Shown: positions 22,549 through 32,234, counted from the stretch's first letter. The stretch: DNA of 64,000 nt from JAJEEA01 sp965116765 (GCA_965116765.1 OZ220718.1:5518001-5582000); one strand, 5' to 3'. Notes: a model not told the origin generated them from the letters alone. Translations and numbers: made by a program.

Positions 22549-23100
22549 GAGTCGACGGGAGTCGTTGCCACTCCGGAGGTTGGCGGAGGACGCGCGGCCA
22601 AGTTCCAGATCCGGGGGCGTCGTCGCCGAGGACGACCGGGCGGGGCGTGGTATCGGCGCCGCGCCGTTGCGTTCCACGATGGACGCGTTGCGCAAGGCAG
22701 TCGTGGTGAATGCTCCGTGTTGCCGCGCCCGGAGAGCCGCACGGGCCTACCGAGGCGGGGCGTGAGGCGCCGGTGCCGTCTGCTCGGCGACGGCGTGCTC
22801 GTCGTCGGCGACTTGGCAGCCGAGCGCCTCGACGAAACGCTCGGCCTGCCGGTCTCGACATCGAGCTCTGCGGCTCTCCCGCACCCGAAGAGCGCCTCGC
22901 CCCTTGCGTTTTTTGCTTGACAGCTTTTCGCAGCCAGGCCGCGCGGTTTCCGGGACGCCACCGGGAATGCCCTCTGAACACCCCTCAGGCACCGCAGGTT
23001 GCACGACCCCGACCGCGAGACCGAAATCTGTCGCCCCGCCGCCCGTTCGGGCCGCTGACGCGAGTACAAGCCGCTCAAAATCAATGGGTTACGATGGGGA
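22549..23100. other. Intergenic region without a convincing gene
   Basis: About 550 bases between the HpcH-like and HNH genes. Short open frames exist but have shadow-like arginine/alanine composition. One at about 22780-22860 reads GDGVLVVGDLAAERLDETLGLPVS, which faintly resembles a CorC/HlyC-type tail; there is no start, context or remaining domain to support it. A T-rich run with TTGACA lies at 22912-22922 but lacks a -10 partner. Confidence 0.4.
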
Positions 23101-24957
23101 ATGCACCCTGAAACGACACCTGATGCCCCTGTCCTCCCGCGGCATCCCGCGGACTCCATCGTGCCCGAGAGCGACGCACCCGCACCGCGGCCCTGGTGCC
23201 CCGACGGTCCCCAGGTCGAGGTCGTCGCGCTCGGCGACCGCATCGCCGAGCTCTCCGCCCGCATTCACGCCGCCACCTGGGAGCTGCTGATCCTCATCCG
23301 GCAGTTCGACGAGAGAAACGGCTGGGCCGGCTGCACGTCGTGCGCCGAGTGGCTGGGGTGGCGCACCGGGCTCGAGCCGGGCGCGGCCCGCGAGCACGTG
23401 CGGGTGGCGCGCGCCCTCGCCGACCTGCCGAAGCTGAGCGACGCGATGCGGCGCGGCAAGGTCTCCTACTCGAAGATGCGCGCGGTCACGCGGGTGGCGA
23501 CGCCGGAGACCGAGGACGATCTGCTGAACGTGGCGCTGTCGGGGACGGCGGCCCACGTGGAGAAGATCGTGCGGGCCTGGCGGCGAACGGACCGCCAGGC
23601 GGAGCAGGCCGAGGACCGACGGCGGCACGAGACCCGGTCGCTGCGGACGTGGGTGGACGAGAATGGGATGGTGGTGGTGCGGGGCCGTCTGTCGCCCGAG
23701 GTGGGCGCGGTTGTGCGGCGGGCGCTGGAGGCGGCGTGTGACCAAGCCCGCGGCGCCGCCCCCCCGGCGGCGGTCGGGAACGGAGACGCCGCCCCCGGCG
23801 CAGAGGCGGAGGCGCCGTCGCTGGCGCAGCGGCAGGCGGATGCGCTGGGCATGATCGCGGAGTGCGCGTTGTCGGGCGGGCTCGACCGGGGGACGGCGGG
23901 CGACCGGTATCAGGTGGTGGTGCACGTGGACGCGGAGGCCCTGACCGAAGCGCCCGACGTTCCCGAGCCGCCCGGCGTTCCCGCGGGAACGTCGGCGACG
24001 GCCGCGCCGGGGTCAGCGCCGCGCGACGGCGGACACGGTTCGGAGGGAGCCCCGGCGGCGGCATCCGAATCGCAAGGACACGGCGACCGCCGTACGCACG
24101 CTTCCGAAGGAGCCCCGGCGGCAGCATCCGGATCGCAAGGACACGGCGACCCTTCGGACGTTCCCGCGGGAACGTCGGCGATGGCATCGCTCGTGCCCGT
24201 GCGGCACCGCGCCGGCCAGGAAGCACGCGCGGTGGCACTTCGACGAGAGCCGGGGCCGTTCATGGGCCAGGCGGACACGCCGCAACGGGGCGCGTCGTCC
24301 CGCTCGTGCCCGGCCCCTTGGCCGGGACCGGGTCCCGCCGCATCCACCCTGGGCGGCCGCCGCCAGACGGTGCTGGCCGAGGCGGGGGGCATCCACATCT
24401 CGGCGGAGACGGCGCGGCGGCTGGCCTGTGACGCGTCGATGGTCGCGATGCACCACGACCCCAACGGCGAGGTCCTCGCCGTCGGCCGCCGGACGCGGAC
24501 CATCTCGCCGGCCCTGCGCCGGGCGCTGAACGCGCGTGATCGCGAGTGCCGGTATCCGGGGTGCCGGAACGTCCGGGTCGATGCTCACCACATCACGCAC
24601 TGGGCCCACGGCGGGGCGACGGCGCTCGACAATCTCATCTTCCTGTGCCGGCGGCACCACCGGGCGGTTCACGAGGAGGGGTTCCGGGTCACGCTGGATG
24701 CGGCCGGGAACGTGGAGTTCGTCCGGCCGGACGGTCGTCCGCTGCCGGAAGCGCCGGCGCCGCCGGCCTGGACGGGTCGGCCGTTGGCGCCGGTGAGGGC
24801 GCGGCTCGAACGGGAGGGCATAGAGATTGACCCCGACACTCTCACGCCCGACTGGCGCGGCGAGCGTCTGGACCTGGATTGGGTGATCCACCAGTTGTGG
24901 CGTCCGCGCCTGCAGGCGGAGGCGACGTGCAGGCGGCCGGCGGCCGACCAGGGTTGA
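23101..24957 (+). CDS. HNH endonuclease with DUF222 (13E12-type) domain
   Basis: A 618-residue protein: an N-terminal DUF222 domain (about 40-330, with LSARIHAATWELLILIRQFDERNGW and YSKMRAVTRVATPETEDDLL), a low-complexity linker (about 285-415), and a C-terminal HNH nuclease. The HNH core is ECRYPGC, then VDAHHITHWAHGGATALDNLIFLCRRHHRAVHEEGF at about 494-529, with zinc-binding Cys pairs and catalytic His. Such proteins occur in many copies in actinobacteria and other high-GC genomes and are sometimes linked to mobile DNA; their role is not established. The linker contains a 63-bp in-frame duplication (24039-24151) and two copies of a GTTCCCGCGGGAAC palindrome. The start at 23101 has GGGGA too close to be a good binding site, so a downstream GTG at 23161 is possible. 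Confidence 0.88.
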   Translation: MHPETTPDAPVLPRHPADSIVPESDAPAPRPWCPDGPQVEVVALGDRIAELSARIHAATWELLILIRQFDERNGWAGCTSCAEWLGWRTGLEPGAAREHVRVARALADLPKLSDAMRRGKVSYSKMRAVTRVATPETEDDLLNVALSGTAAHVEKIVRAWRRTDRQAEQAEDRRRHETRSLRTWVDENGMVVVRGRLSPEVGAVVRRALEAACDQARGAAPPAAVGNGDAAPGAEAEAPSLAQRQADALGMIAECALSGGLDRGTAGDRYQVVVHVDAEALTEAPDVPEPPGVPAGTSATAAPGSAPRDGGHGSEGAPAAASESQGHGDRRTHASEGAPAAASGSQGHGDPSDVPAGTSAMASLVPVRHRAGQEARAVALRREPGPFMGQADTPQRGASSRSCPAPWPGPGPAASTLGGRRQTVLAEAGGIHISAETARRLACDASMVAMHHDPNGEVLAVGRRTRTISPALRRALNARDRECRYPGCRNVRVDAHHITHWAHGGATALDNLIFLCRRHHRAVHEEGFRVTLDAAGNVEFVRPDGRPLPEAPAPPAWTGRPLAPVRARLEREGIEIDPDTLTPDWRGERLDLDWVIHQLWRPRLQAEATCRRPAADQG

Positions 24958-25241
24958 CCGCGAGCGTCGGGATGGCCGTTTCCAGCAGCCCGTGTGGGCC
25001 CGGAGACTGCCCGAAGAACGGCGCGGACTCCTGGGATTGGTTGGGCGCCCAGCGGAGCCGAAGGCGACGATGGGCGGGCCAGGCTTGCCCTGCCTGCTCC
25101 ACGATGGACCGGCCCGCGACCCCGCGTCGGCGCGAGGAGCAACACGAGAGGCTACGGACGATCCTCGGTCCGGTCGGCAGCACAGCCGGGTTGAGGGCAC
25201 TCAGCAGGGGACTGCCATGCGATGAGAAGGGAACGAACGAC
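24958..25241. other. Intergenic region with repeat copy 3
   Basis: About 284 bases between the HNH gene and the broken PQQ dehydrogenase locus. The dispersed repeat fills 25002-25080. The rest has no recognisable gene; GAAGGGAACG just before 25242 could be the ribosome binding site of the original dehydrogenase gene. Confidence 0.5.
25002..25080 (+). repeat. Dispersed palindromic repeat, copy 3
   Basis: Reads GGAGACTGCCCG-aag-AACGGCGCGGACTCCTG, then GGATTGGTTGGGCGCCCAGCGGAGCCGAAGGCGACGATGGGCGGGCC in order. The distal half is nearly identical to copy 4, while the left arm of the hairpin has decayed. Confidence 0.85.
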
Positions 25242-27852
25242 ATGACCCGCGCAACCCTCGTTCTGGTCGTCTCGATGCGCTGTCCGGCGCGCTCGCTCCC
25301 GCCGCCCGCGCCCAGGTCGCCGACTTCGAGCCCGTCACCACCGAGGAGCTCCTGGCCCCGGACGACGGCGACTGGCTCAACTGGCGCCGGACGCTGAACG
25401 GCCAGGGCTACAGCGCGCTCGACCAGATCGACCGGGACAACGTGGGCGACCTCCAGCTCGTGTGGTCGTGGGCGATGCAGCCGGGTTGAGGGACGAGGTC
25501 ACGCCGCTCGTGCGCGACGGCGTCATGTTCATGACCTCCCAGCCGGAGCGGCGTGCAGGCGCTCGACGCCGCCACCGGCGACCTCCTCTGGGACTACTCC
25601 CGCCGGCAAGCCGTTCCGGAGGACGAGGACCTGCCCATCAACCGACGCCCCGGCATGGCGCGGCGCAGCATCGCCGATCTACGGCGACCGGATCTTCGCC
25701 GGCACGAGCCGGGCCGAGCTCATCGCCCTCGACGCGCGGACGGGCGAGCTCGTCTGGCAGCACCAGGTGGCCGACAGCACTCCTCGGCTACCGGTACACC
25801 AGCGGCCCGATCGTCGTGCGGGGCAAGGTGGCGCCGGGGATGACGGGGTGCGAGCGGCTACAAGCCATCTGCTTCATCTCCGACCACGATCCCGACACCG
25901 GGACGAGCTGTGGGCGACGTCGACCGTCGCGCGCCCCGTGGGCGGATGGCGACACCTGGGGCGACCGACGAGGCCTGACCAGCTGGCGCGCGCGGCTCGT
26001 GGATACCGGGCAGCTACGACCCCGAGACCGACCTCATCTACTGGTCCACCGCCCAGCCGGAGCCGTGGGCGCATCGTGCAGCGCGGCACCGCGGGGGCAC
26101 CTGTACACGAACTCGACGCTGGCCCTCGATCCCGAGACCGGCGAGCCGTTGGTACTTCCAGCACATCCCGGCCGGACGCACGACCTGGACGAGGTGTTCG
26201 AGATCGTCCTCGTCGACCGGGGGCGACGGGCTGTCGCTCTTCAAGATGGGCAAGATCGGCGTCCTGTGGGAGCTCGATCCGCGCACCGGGGCGTTTCGGA
26301 ACGCGGTTCGACCTGGGCTATCAGAACATCGTCGACATCCTCCCGGTGAGCGGACAGGGCATCCTGGTCCCGGAGCGCATCCCGCAGGTCGACGTGCCGG
26401 TCGACTACTGCCCGGGGCCTACCGGGCTGACCGAGGACCTCTGGGCCGGATGACGCGTATCACCCCGACCGAGGCGTTCTACGCCCGCTGACGCCGGGCT
26501 GCGCGCACTCGGTCTTCGGCGAGACGCCCCCGCCCGAGCTGGGCGGCGTGCGGGGTCGGCCCGAACGACCGCCGCTTCGACGGGTCCATCCCGACAGCCC
26601 CGAGCAGCTGGGCGACATTCGTGGCGATGGACAGCCGCACCGGAGAGCTGCTGTGGCGCCGGCGCGAGCTCAGTGGCAGTACGGGACGGCGGTACCGGTA
26701 CACCACCGGGTGCGGGCAAGGTGGTCGTCGGCGACGGGGTCGAGCGGTACAAGAACGACATCTGCTTCGACGATCCCGACACCGGCGCCGAGCTGTGGCG
26801 CACGTCGACCGTCGCGCGCCCCGGGGACCCGGGTGGCGACACCTGGGGCGACCTGCCGCTGAGCTGGCGCGCCGGCGCCGATGCCTGGATACCGGGCAGC
26901 TACGACCCCGAGACCGACCTCATCTACTGGTCCACCGCCCAGGCCAAGCCGTGGGCCATCGTGCAGCGCGGCACCCCGGGGCGGCGCTGTACACGAACTC
27001 GACGCTGGCCCTCGATCCCGAGACCGGCGAGATCCGTTGGTACTTCCAGCACATCCCGGCCGAGACGCACGACCTGGACGAGGTGTTCGAGATCGTCCTC
27101 GTCGACCGGGGCGACGGGCTGTCGCTCTTCAAGATGGGCAAGATCGGCGTCCTGTGGGAGCTCGATCCGCGCACCGGGGCGTTTCGGAACGCGTTCGACC
27201 TGGGCTATCAGAACATCGTCGACATCCACCCGCTGAGCGGACAGGGCATCCTGGTCCCCGAGCGCATCCCGCAGGTCGACGTGCCGGTCGACTACTGCCC
27301 GGGGCCCGGCGGGCTGAAGAACCTCTGGGCCATGGCGTATCACCCCGAGACCGAGGCGTTCTACGTCCCGCTGACGCCGGGCTGCGCGCACTGGTCTTCG
27401 GCGAGATGCCCCCGCCCGAGCTGGGCGGCGGCGGGGTCGGCCCGAACGACCGCCGCTTCGTCGTCCATCCCGACAGCCCCGAGCAGCTGGGCGACTTCGT
27501 GGCGATGGACAGCCGCACCGGAGAGCTGCTGTGGCGCCGGCGCAGCCAGTGGCAGTACGGGACGGCGGTCCTCACCACCGGGGGCGGGCTGGTGTTCGTC
27601 GGCGACATCGACCGGTACATGTACGCCTTCGACGCCCGGGACGGCACCGAGCTCTGGCGCACCCGCACGCCCACCGCGACCGACGGCTTTCCGATCACCT
27701 ACGCGGTCGACGGCCGCCAGTACCTCGCGGTGCCGTCCGGCCCCGGCTGGAGCATCTCGTGGCGGAACGCGCGGCTGGCGTTCCCCGAGACCATGCAGCG
27801 GCCGCCGGGCGCCGGCTCCGTCCTGCAGGTCTTCGCGCTGCCCCGGGACTGA
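25242..27852 (+). pseudogene. PQQ-dependent dehydrogenase locus, multiply frameshifted and internally duplicated
   Basis: All parts of a periplasmic PQQ alcohol-dehydrogenase-like propeller are readable, but in several frames. The start MTRATLVLVVS is followed by a shift, then GALAPAARAQVADFEPVTTEELLAPDDGDWLNWRRTLNG and WSWAMQPG, where the frame ends at a TGA near 25488. Later blocks include ALDARTGELVWQHQV, ITPGSYDPETDLIYWSTAQ, LVDRGDGLSLFKMGKIGVLWELDPRTGAFRNAF, PGGLKNLWAMAYHPETEAFYVPLTPGCA and TTGGGLVFVGDIDRYMYAFDA. A segment of about 0.9 kb is present twice in tandem. Each copy has single-base indels that the other lacks; for example the CAHSVFGE reading is intact at 26500-26520 but broken at 27385-27400. 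It is either a decaying gene after partial duplication or a misassembled, error-rich stretch. No single intact product can be predicted. Confidence 0.85.
25792..27569 (+). repeat. Direct duplication of about 0.9 kb inside the PQQ dehydrogenase locus
   Basis: Copy A spans 25792-26695 (904 bp) and copy B spans 26696-27569 (874 bp). Both begin CGGTACACC and end near GTACGGGACGGCGGT. Copy A is richer in extra bases (net about +30), with an indel every 40-90 bases after 26050. Copy B is cleaner but has at least two frameshifts (near 26985 and 27393). Confidence 0.88.
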
Positions 27853-27943
27853 CGACCGCCCACCGTTCCACGGGCGCCGCAACCTCGACCGTCCCGCAGA
27901 AGCTTCGCGCCGCCCCGGGACTGCCCCGGCTCGGTCTCGGCGC

Positions 27944-28027
27944 CATGGTCCGCACGGCTCTCGTCGGGCGCGCGCACCGCCTCCTCATGGTCCGCGCGGC
28001 TCTCGTCGAGCGCGCGGACCGCCTCGT
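27944..28027. repeat. Two 42-bp tandem units
   Basis: CATGGTCCGC(a/g)CGGCTCTCGTCG(g/a)GCGCGCG occurs at 27944-27985 and again at 27986-28027 with few differences. On the minus strand it encodes the duplicated phrase VRA(L/P)DESRADH downstream of the broken SRPBCC gene. Confidence 0.8.
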
Positions 28028-28039
28028 CGCTCCTCTGCT

Positions 28040-28300
28040 TCACGAATGCCCGGCAGTCCGCCACCACGTTGATCGGCGCGCGATGCTCCAGAGCGACGTC
28101 ACCTGTACTTCGAACCCGGGCGCATCCGGTTGCGCGCCGAGATACCAGGTCACGGTTTCCCCCGCGCGGAGGCCGTCGTCACGCCGGGTGAACCAGAACC
28201 GGCTCATGGTCTTCGGATTCGCGAACGCGTCGAAGACATCCGCCACGGGTCTGTGAACGAGAACCTGCGCCGTTGCGGCGAGATCGGCGGTCAGCGTCAT
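28040..28300 (-). pseudogene. SRPBCC/AHSA1-like fragment, C-terminus disrupted
   Basis: The first 65 residues are a recognisable START/AHSA1-type N-terminus (VLVHRPVADVFDAFANPKTMSRFWFTRRDDGLRAGETVTWYLGA...FEVQVTSLW). Family members are usually about 140-160 residues with a conserved C-terminal helix; here the frame ends after 86 residues in an unrelated tail. In another minus-strand frame the same region reads VVADCRAFVKQRSDEAVRALDESRADH and runs into the 42-bp repeats. This looks like a gene truncated and rearranged at its 3' end. Confidence 0.55.
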
Positions 28301-28419
28301 GCCGGTTTCCTCCAGTCAGCGGTCTGCCGCGGGCGCCGCGCCGGGGCTCCCGCGTGGCGCCGCCACTATACGATCGGATCCGGCCCAGCAGGAAGAATCA
28401 AACAAGAAGGGAGGACACA

Positions 28420-28605
28420 GTGGCCAACAAGCGTGAGGAGTCTACGGCGGGCAAGTCGTGGACCACAGGCTTCAATGAGATTACCGTGGAAAAACGAGGC
28501 CTCAATCCCGAGGTGTCCAAGGTTAAGATCCGACCGGCACCGCCGAAGCCAATAGCAACGAACGAGGTGACGCCAACAGCACCACCCAGCGACGATTCGC
28601 GATAG
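28420..28605 (+). CDS. 61-residue orphan protein with strong ribosome binding site
   Basis: A GTG start preceded by AAGGGAGG with a 5-base spacer opens a 61-residue frame: MANKREESTAG, then WTTGFNEITVEKRGLNPEVSKVKIRPAPPKPIA and a Pro/Thr-rich end. The product is basic, hydrophilic and has no membrane segment or signal peptide. The local sequence is noticeably richer in A than its surroundings, which fits a real gene rather than a GC-skew shadow and may indicate foreign origin. I do not recognise the family. It stands alone between the broken SRPBCC gene and the M28 peptidase. Confidence 0.55.
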   Translation: MANKREESTAGKSWTTGFNEITVEKRGLNPEVSKVKIRPAPPKPIATNEVTPTAPPSDDSR

Positions 28606-29104
28606 GGGACCACTGTTGCCGTTCTCGACAGGTTCCGACAACGCCCGGTTGTAGCGCTTCGCCTTCCAACGTGCCAACGCGCGAATCCGCGGCGAGCTCC
28701 GGGTACGGCGAAGCGGCTGACCGGTATGGGGCGGACGGCGCGCATGCCACGGTGTTCCGGCCGAAACGGGGCCGGACGTTGTGGCTCGGCGACGCTCGAG
28801 GTCCTACGCGCCGCCGTCGCCCGGGCCGGGTCCCCGCCGCTGACGTCCTGCGGCGGAACTGCATGGTGTCAGGTGTTCGCCGGCCGGCGCGCCGCGCACG
28901 GGGCCGCCTTGTGCGGCCAGCCGTCGCCGCGCTACGATCCGGGGCTGGCGACGCGCGCGGAAGCGGAGGCGGGCGAAGGCGGTTCAGGACGGTCGGGCGG
29001 GTTCGACGGTCGCGGGCGGCTGGTCGACTTCGGGAGGCGGGCGCCGTGTCCGCGGAAGCCCCTCGGCGCGAATGCGCGGCCGAGGACAAGGTTAGGGTAG
29101 ACCA
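28606..29104. other. Intergenic region, nothing recognised
   Basis: Roughly 500 bases of GC-rich sequence with open frames of shadow-like composition only. No hairpin-plus-T terminator for the small orphan gene and no consensus promoter for the M28 peptidase could be identified. Confidence 0.45.
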
Positions 29105-30919
29105 ATGACCAAGTCGGCAGTCGTCAGAGTGAGTCTCGCGGTGCTGTTCCTCGGGTCCGTCGGAGCGTTCGCCCAGTCCGGGGCGGACGGGGAGCCGTCG
29201 TCGATCCGGGCCAACGTCGAGTACCTGGCCTCGGATGCCCTGGAGGGGCGGTTCACGGGCAGCGAGGGCATCCGCAAGGCCGCCGATCACATCATCGCCG
29301 AGCTGGAGGCGATAGGGGCGGGGCCGCTGCCGGGTGTCGGCGACTTCCGCCTGCCGTTCGAGTACACCGGCTCGGCCCGCGACGGCGGGAGCACCCTGCG
29401 GCTGGAGACCGCGGACGGGGGGAGCCGGGACTTTGCCGACTCGGTGCGCGGGTTGTCGTTCTCGGAGTCGACGACCGCGACCGGGCCCCTGGTGTTCGCC
29501 GGCTACGGGCTGGTCATACCCGACACCGACGGGTTCAGCTACGACAGCTACGCGACCCTCGACGTCGCCGACAAGGTCGTGCTGGTGCTGCGGTACTTCC
29601 CCGAGGACAGCGAGGGCGACCTGCGTGCGCTGTTCTCGCGGTACTCGGACCTCCGGTTCAAGGCGGCGGCGCTGCGCCAGCGGGGCGCGCGGGGCATGGT
29701 GGTGGTGACCGGCCCGCGGTCGCCGGGGGCGGGGCGGCTCGTGCGGATGACCGCCGACGCGGCCGTCGCCGACTCGGGCATCGCCGCCGTCAGCGTGACC
29801 GGCGCGGTCGCCGAGGCCCTGTTCGAGCGGGTGGCGAACCGGACCCTCGAGGACGCGCAGCGGGAGCTCGACGACGGGAACCCCCACGTGGCCGGCTTCG
29901 AGATTCCCGTCGAGGTGACCGTCGACGCGCGGGTGAGCCGCGAGCGGCGGACCGGCTACAACGTCGTGGGGTATCTGCCGCCGACGGCGGCGGAGCCGCA
30001 CGACAAGCCCTACGTCGCGCTGGGCGCCCACTACGACCACCTCGGGCGCGGCGAGAGCGGCTCGCTGGCCGGGGCCGACGCGGCCGGCGAAGTGCACAAC
30101 GGGGCCGACGACAACGCGTCGGGGGTCGCCGCGGTGCTCGCGGCGGGGGCGGAGCTGGCGGCCCGCGACCGCGCCCGCGGCGTCGTGCTGGCCTTCTGGT
30201 CGGGCGAGGAGATCGGCCTGCTGGGCTCGCAGGAGTTCGTGAACGACGGGCCGGTGGCGATGGACGACGTCGCCGCCTACGTCAACTTCGACATGGTCGG
30301 GCGCATGCGCGACAACGCGCTGACCGTGCAGGGCCTCGGGAGCAGCAGCGTCTGGCCGGGCCTGGTGGACGAGGCCAACGGCCCGTTCGGGTTCGATCTC
30401 CAGCGGGTCAACGACCCCTACCTGCCGACCGACTCGATCCGCTTCGTCGAGGCCGACGTGCCGAGCCTGGCCCTGTTCACCGGCAGTCACCCCGAGTATC
30501 ACCGCCCGAGCGACGATACGCACACCATCAACTTTCCCGATCTCGAGCGCACCGCCCGCTACGGCGCGGCGGTGGCGGCGCGCCTGATCGACGAGCCGGC
30601 GCCCCCGGACTTCGTCGCGGTGGAGCGCACCGCGCAGCCCGGTCGGGCGATGACGCGCATCACTACCGGGACCATCCCCGACTACGGGGCCGAGATCGAG
30701 GGGCTGCGGCTGTCGGGGGTCATGGCCGGAGGCCCGGCCGCCCGGGCCGGCCTGCAGGCCGGCGACGTCATCGTCGGGATGGCCGGGGTCGCGGTGGGCA
30801 ACATCTACGACTACATGGGCGCGCTGGACCTCCTCAAGGCCGACGAGCCGGCCGCCGTCGTCTTCATGCGCGACGGCGAGCGCCGGGAGACGCAGCTCGT
30901 GCCCGTGGCCAGGGACTAG
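29105..30919 (+). CDS. Exported M28-family zinc aminopeptidase with PDZ domain
   Basis: A 604-residue peptidase: Sec signal peptide (to FAQS, near 24), a protease-associated insert (about 120-235, with FAGYGLVIPDTDGFSYDSYATLDVADKVVLVLRY), the M28 catalytic domain and a C-terminal PDZ domain (about 530-600). Zinc ligands and catalytic residues are in GAHYDHLG (His309), GADDNASG (335-342), WSGEEIGLLGS, NFDMVGRM and HPEYHRPSDD. The PDZ domain reads GPAARAGLQAGDVIVGMAGVAV. It would trim peptides in the periplasm or outside the cell. The ribosome binding site is weak (AAGGTTAGGGT). Closest known architecture is that of bacterial YwaD/SGAP-like aminopeptidases with an added PDZ domain. Confidence 0.9.
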   Translation: MTKSAVVRVSLAVLFLGSVGAFAQSGADGEPSSIRANVEYLASDALEGRFTGSEGIRKAADHIIAELEAIGAGPLPGVGDFRLPFEYTGSARDGGSTLRLETADGGSRDFADSVRGLSFSESTTATGPLVFAGYGLVIPDTDGFSYDSYATLDVADKVVLVLRYFPEDSEGDLRALFSRYSDLRFKAAALRQRGARGMVVVTGPRSPGAGRLVRMTADAAVADSGIAAVSVTGAVAEALFERVANRTLEDAQRELDDGNPHVAGFEIPVEVTVDARVSRERRTGYNVVGYLPPTAAEPHDKPYVALGAHYDHLGRGESGSLAGADAAGEVHNGADDNASGVAAVLAAGAELAARDRARGVVLAFWSGEEIGLLGSQEFVNDGPVAMDDVAAYVNFDMVGRMRDNALTVQGLGSSSVWPGLVDEANGPFGFDLQRVNDPYLPTDSIRFVEADVPSLALFTGSHPEYHRPSDDTHTINFPDLERTARYGAAVAARLIDEPAPPDFVAVERTAQPGRAMTRITTGTIPDYGAEIEGLRLSGVMAGGPAARAGLQAGDVIVGMAGVAVGNIYDYMGALDLLKADEPAAVVFMRDGERRETQLVPVARD

Positions 30920-31231
30920 CGTCCCATCGGGTGAAGCTCCTCACGGCGCTTTCCGCGGGCGCAAGCGAGGGTTTCGGGGGCGGTTCGCCCATCGGGGCCC
31001 GCGGCGAACCGCATGCGTTCGCGCGGGGCACGACGTACCGTCGTCGACCGCCGTTGCCTTCCCAGTGTCGGCCCGGGCGTCCGCCAACGAGCCGCGGGTT
31101 CGCCGACCGGCTCGCCGAGCAGAGTCGCTGGCGTCGCTGGCGCCAGCCGCGCCGCGATCTGGTATAACCGTCGTGATCGTGCACCGGCGGCGGGACGACC
31201 CGCCCTTCACGCGGTGACAAGGAGACGTCAC
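30920..31231. other. Intergenic region, nothing recognised
   Basis: About 310 bases between two plus-strand genes. The last 15 bases carry AAGGAG, the ribosome binding site of the next gene. No promoter or terminator was convincing. Confidence 0.4.
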
Positions 31232-32221
31232 GTGACTCGACAATCCCTCGTCTCGATCGGTGTCCTGGCCGCCGTGGCGGTCGTCGTGTGCTCCGCGGGT
31301 CCGGTCGCCGCCCAGGGCGACTACGTGGCGCCGCGCACGGAGTACGGCCATCCCGACCTGCAGGGGTTCTGGACGAACCAGACCTATACGCCGCTGGAAC
31401 GGCCGCGGGACGTCGACAAGGCGTTCTACACCGAGGAGGAGGCGGCGGCCATCTGGCAGGGGCGGGCGGGCCGCGAGTCGGACCTGACCACGCCGGGCAC
31501 GATTCCCGACGTGCACTACGACTTCACGCAGTTCGGGCTCGACCGCAGTCAGTCCACGATGACCTCGAACCTGCGCACGTCGCTGATCGTCGACCCGCCG
31601 ACGGGCAGGCTGCCGGAGGTGACGGCCGAGGGCCGGCGGCGCGCCGCCGAGCGCCGGGCGGCGCGGGAGGCGAGGGGCGGCCAGTACGACCGGGCCGAGA
31701 ACCTGCCGCTGGGGGCCCGCTGCATCATCACCGGCAGCGCCGGGCCGCCCATGCTGAACGCGGGCTACAACGCCAACTTCCACATCGTGCAGGGCCCCGA
31801 CCACGTGATGATCCTGCTCGAGCAGCTCCACAACGTGCGCATCATCCCCCTCGACGACCGTCCCCAGCCGCCGGAGGCGACCCGGCAGTGGATGGGGATA
31901 TCGCGCGGCCGGTGGGAGGGCGACACGCTCGTCGTCGAGACCACCAACATCAACGGCAAGAACCCGTTCCGGGGATCCAGCGACCGGATGCGGGTGGTCG
32001 AGCGGTTCACGCGCGTGGCCGACGACGACATCCTGTACACGTTCACGGTGGAGGACCCGGCGACCTGGGTCCGCCCCTGGACGGCGGACATGCCCATGAA
32101 GAGGTCGCGCGGGCCGCTCTTCGAGCACGCCTGCCACGAGGGCAACTACGGCCTGTTCAACATCCTCGCCGGCGCGCGCGCCGAGGAGGCGCGGGCCGCG
32201 GCCGAGCAGCAGCAACAGTAG
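31232..32221 (+). CDS. Uncharacterised exported protein (PDLQGFWTNQTYTPLERP family)
   Basis: A 329-residue protein with a Sec signal peptide (to VAAQG, near 29), starting at GTG 31232 with AAGGAG 7 bases upstream. The mature start has the phrase YGHPDLQGFWTNQTYTPLERP. Two paired cysteines lie further in (RCIITG, HACHEGNYG), and the middle has SRGRWEGDTLVVETTNINGK. I recall similar proteins as common uncharacterised secreted proteins in Acidobacteriota and some Proteobacteria, often near PQQ-type enzymes, but I cannot name a domain. A terminator follows directly. Confidence 0.8.
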   Translation: MTRQSLVSIGVLAAVAVVVCSAGPVAAQGDYVAPRTEYGHPDLQGFWTNQTYTPLERPRDVDKAFYTEEEAAAIWQGRAGRESDLTTPGTIPDVHYDFTQFGLDRSQSTMTSNLRTSLIVDPPTGRLPEVTAEGRRRAAERRAAREARGGQYDRAENLPLGARCIITGSAGPPMLNAGYNANFHIVQGPDHVMILLEQLHNVRIIPLDDRPQPPEATRQWMGISRGRWEGDTLVVETTNINGKNPFRGSSDRMRVVERFTRVADDDILYTFTVEDPATWVRPWTADMPMKRSRGPLFEHACHEGNYGLFNILAGARAEEARAAAEQQQQ

Positions 32222-32234
32222 CCGTACGCAAGTC

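Noticed and set aside
22717..22920. Possible CorC/HlyC-type domain tail (GDGVLVVGDLAAERLDETLGLPV)
   Set aside because: Only about 25 residues fit, with no CBS domains, no start signal and no context. It could arise by chance.
22917..22945. TTGACA upstream of the HNH gene as a promoter
   Set aside because: At the proper spacing the -10 position is GC-only sequence, so it is unlikely to be used.
24157..24176. Perfect 20-bp palindrome as a transcription operator
   Set aside because: It lies in the middle of the HNH coding region, far from any start. It is reported instead with the linker duplication.
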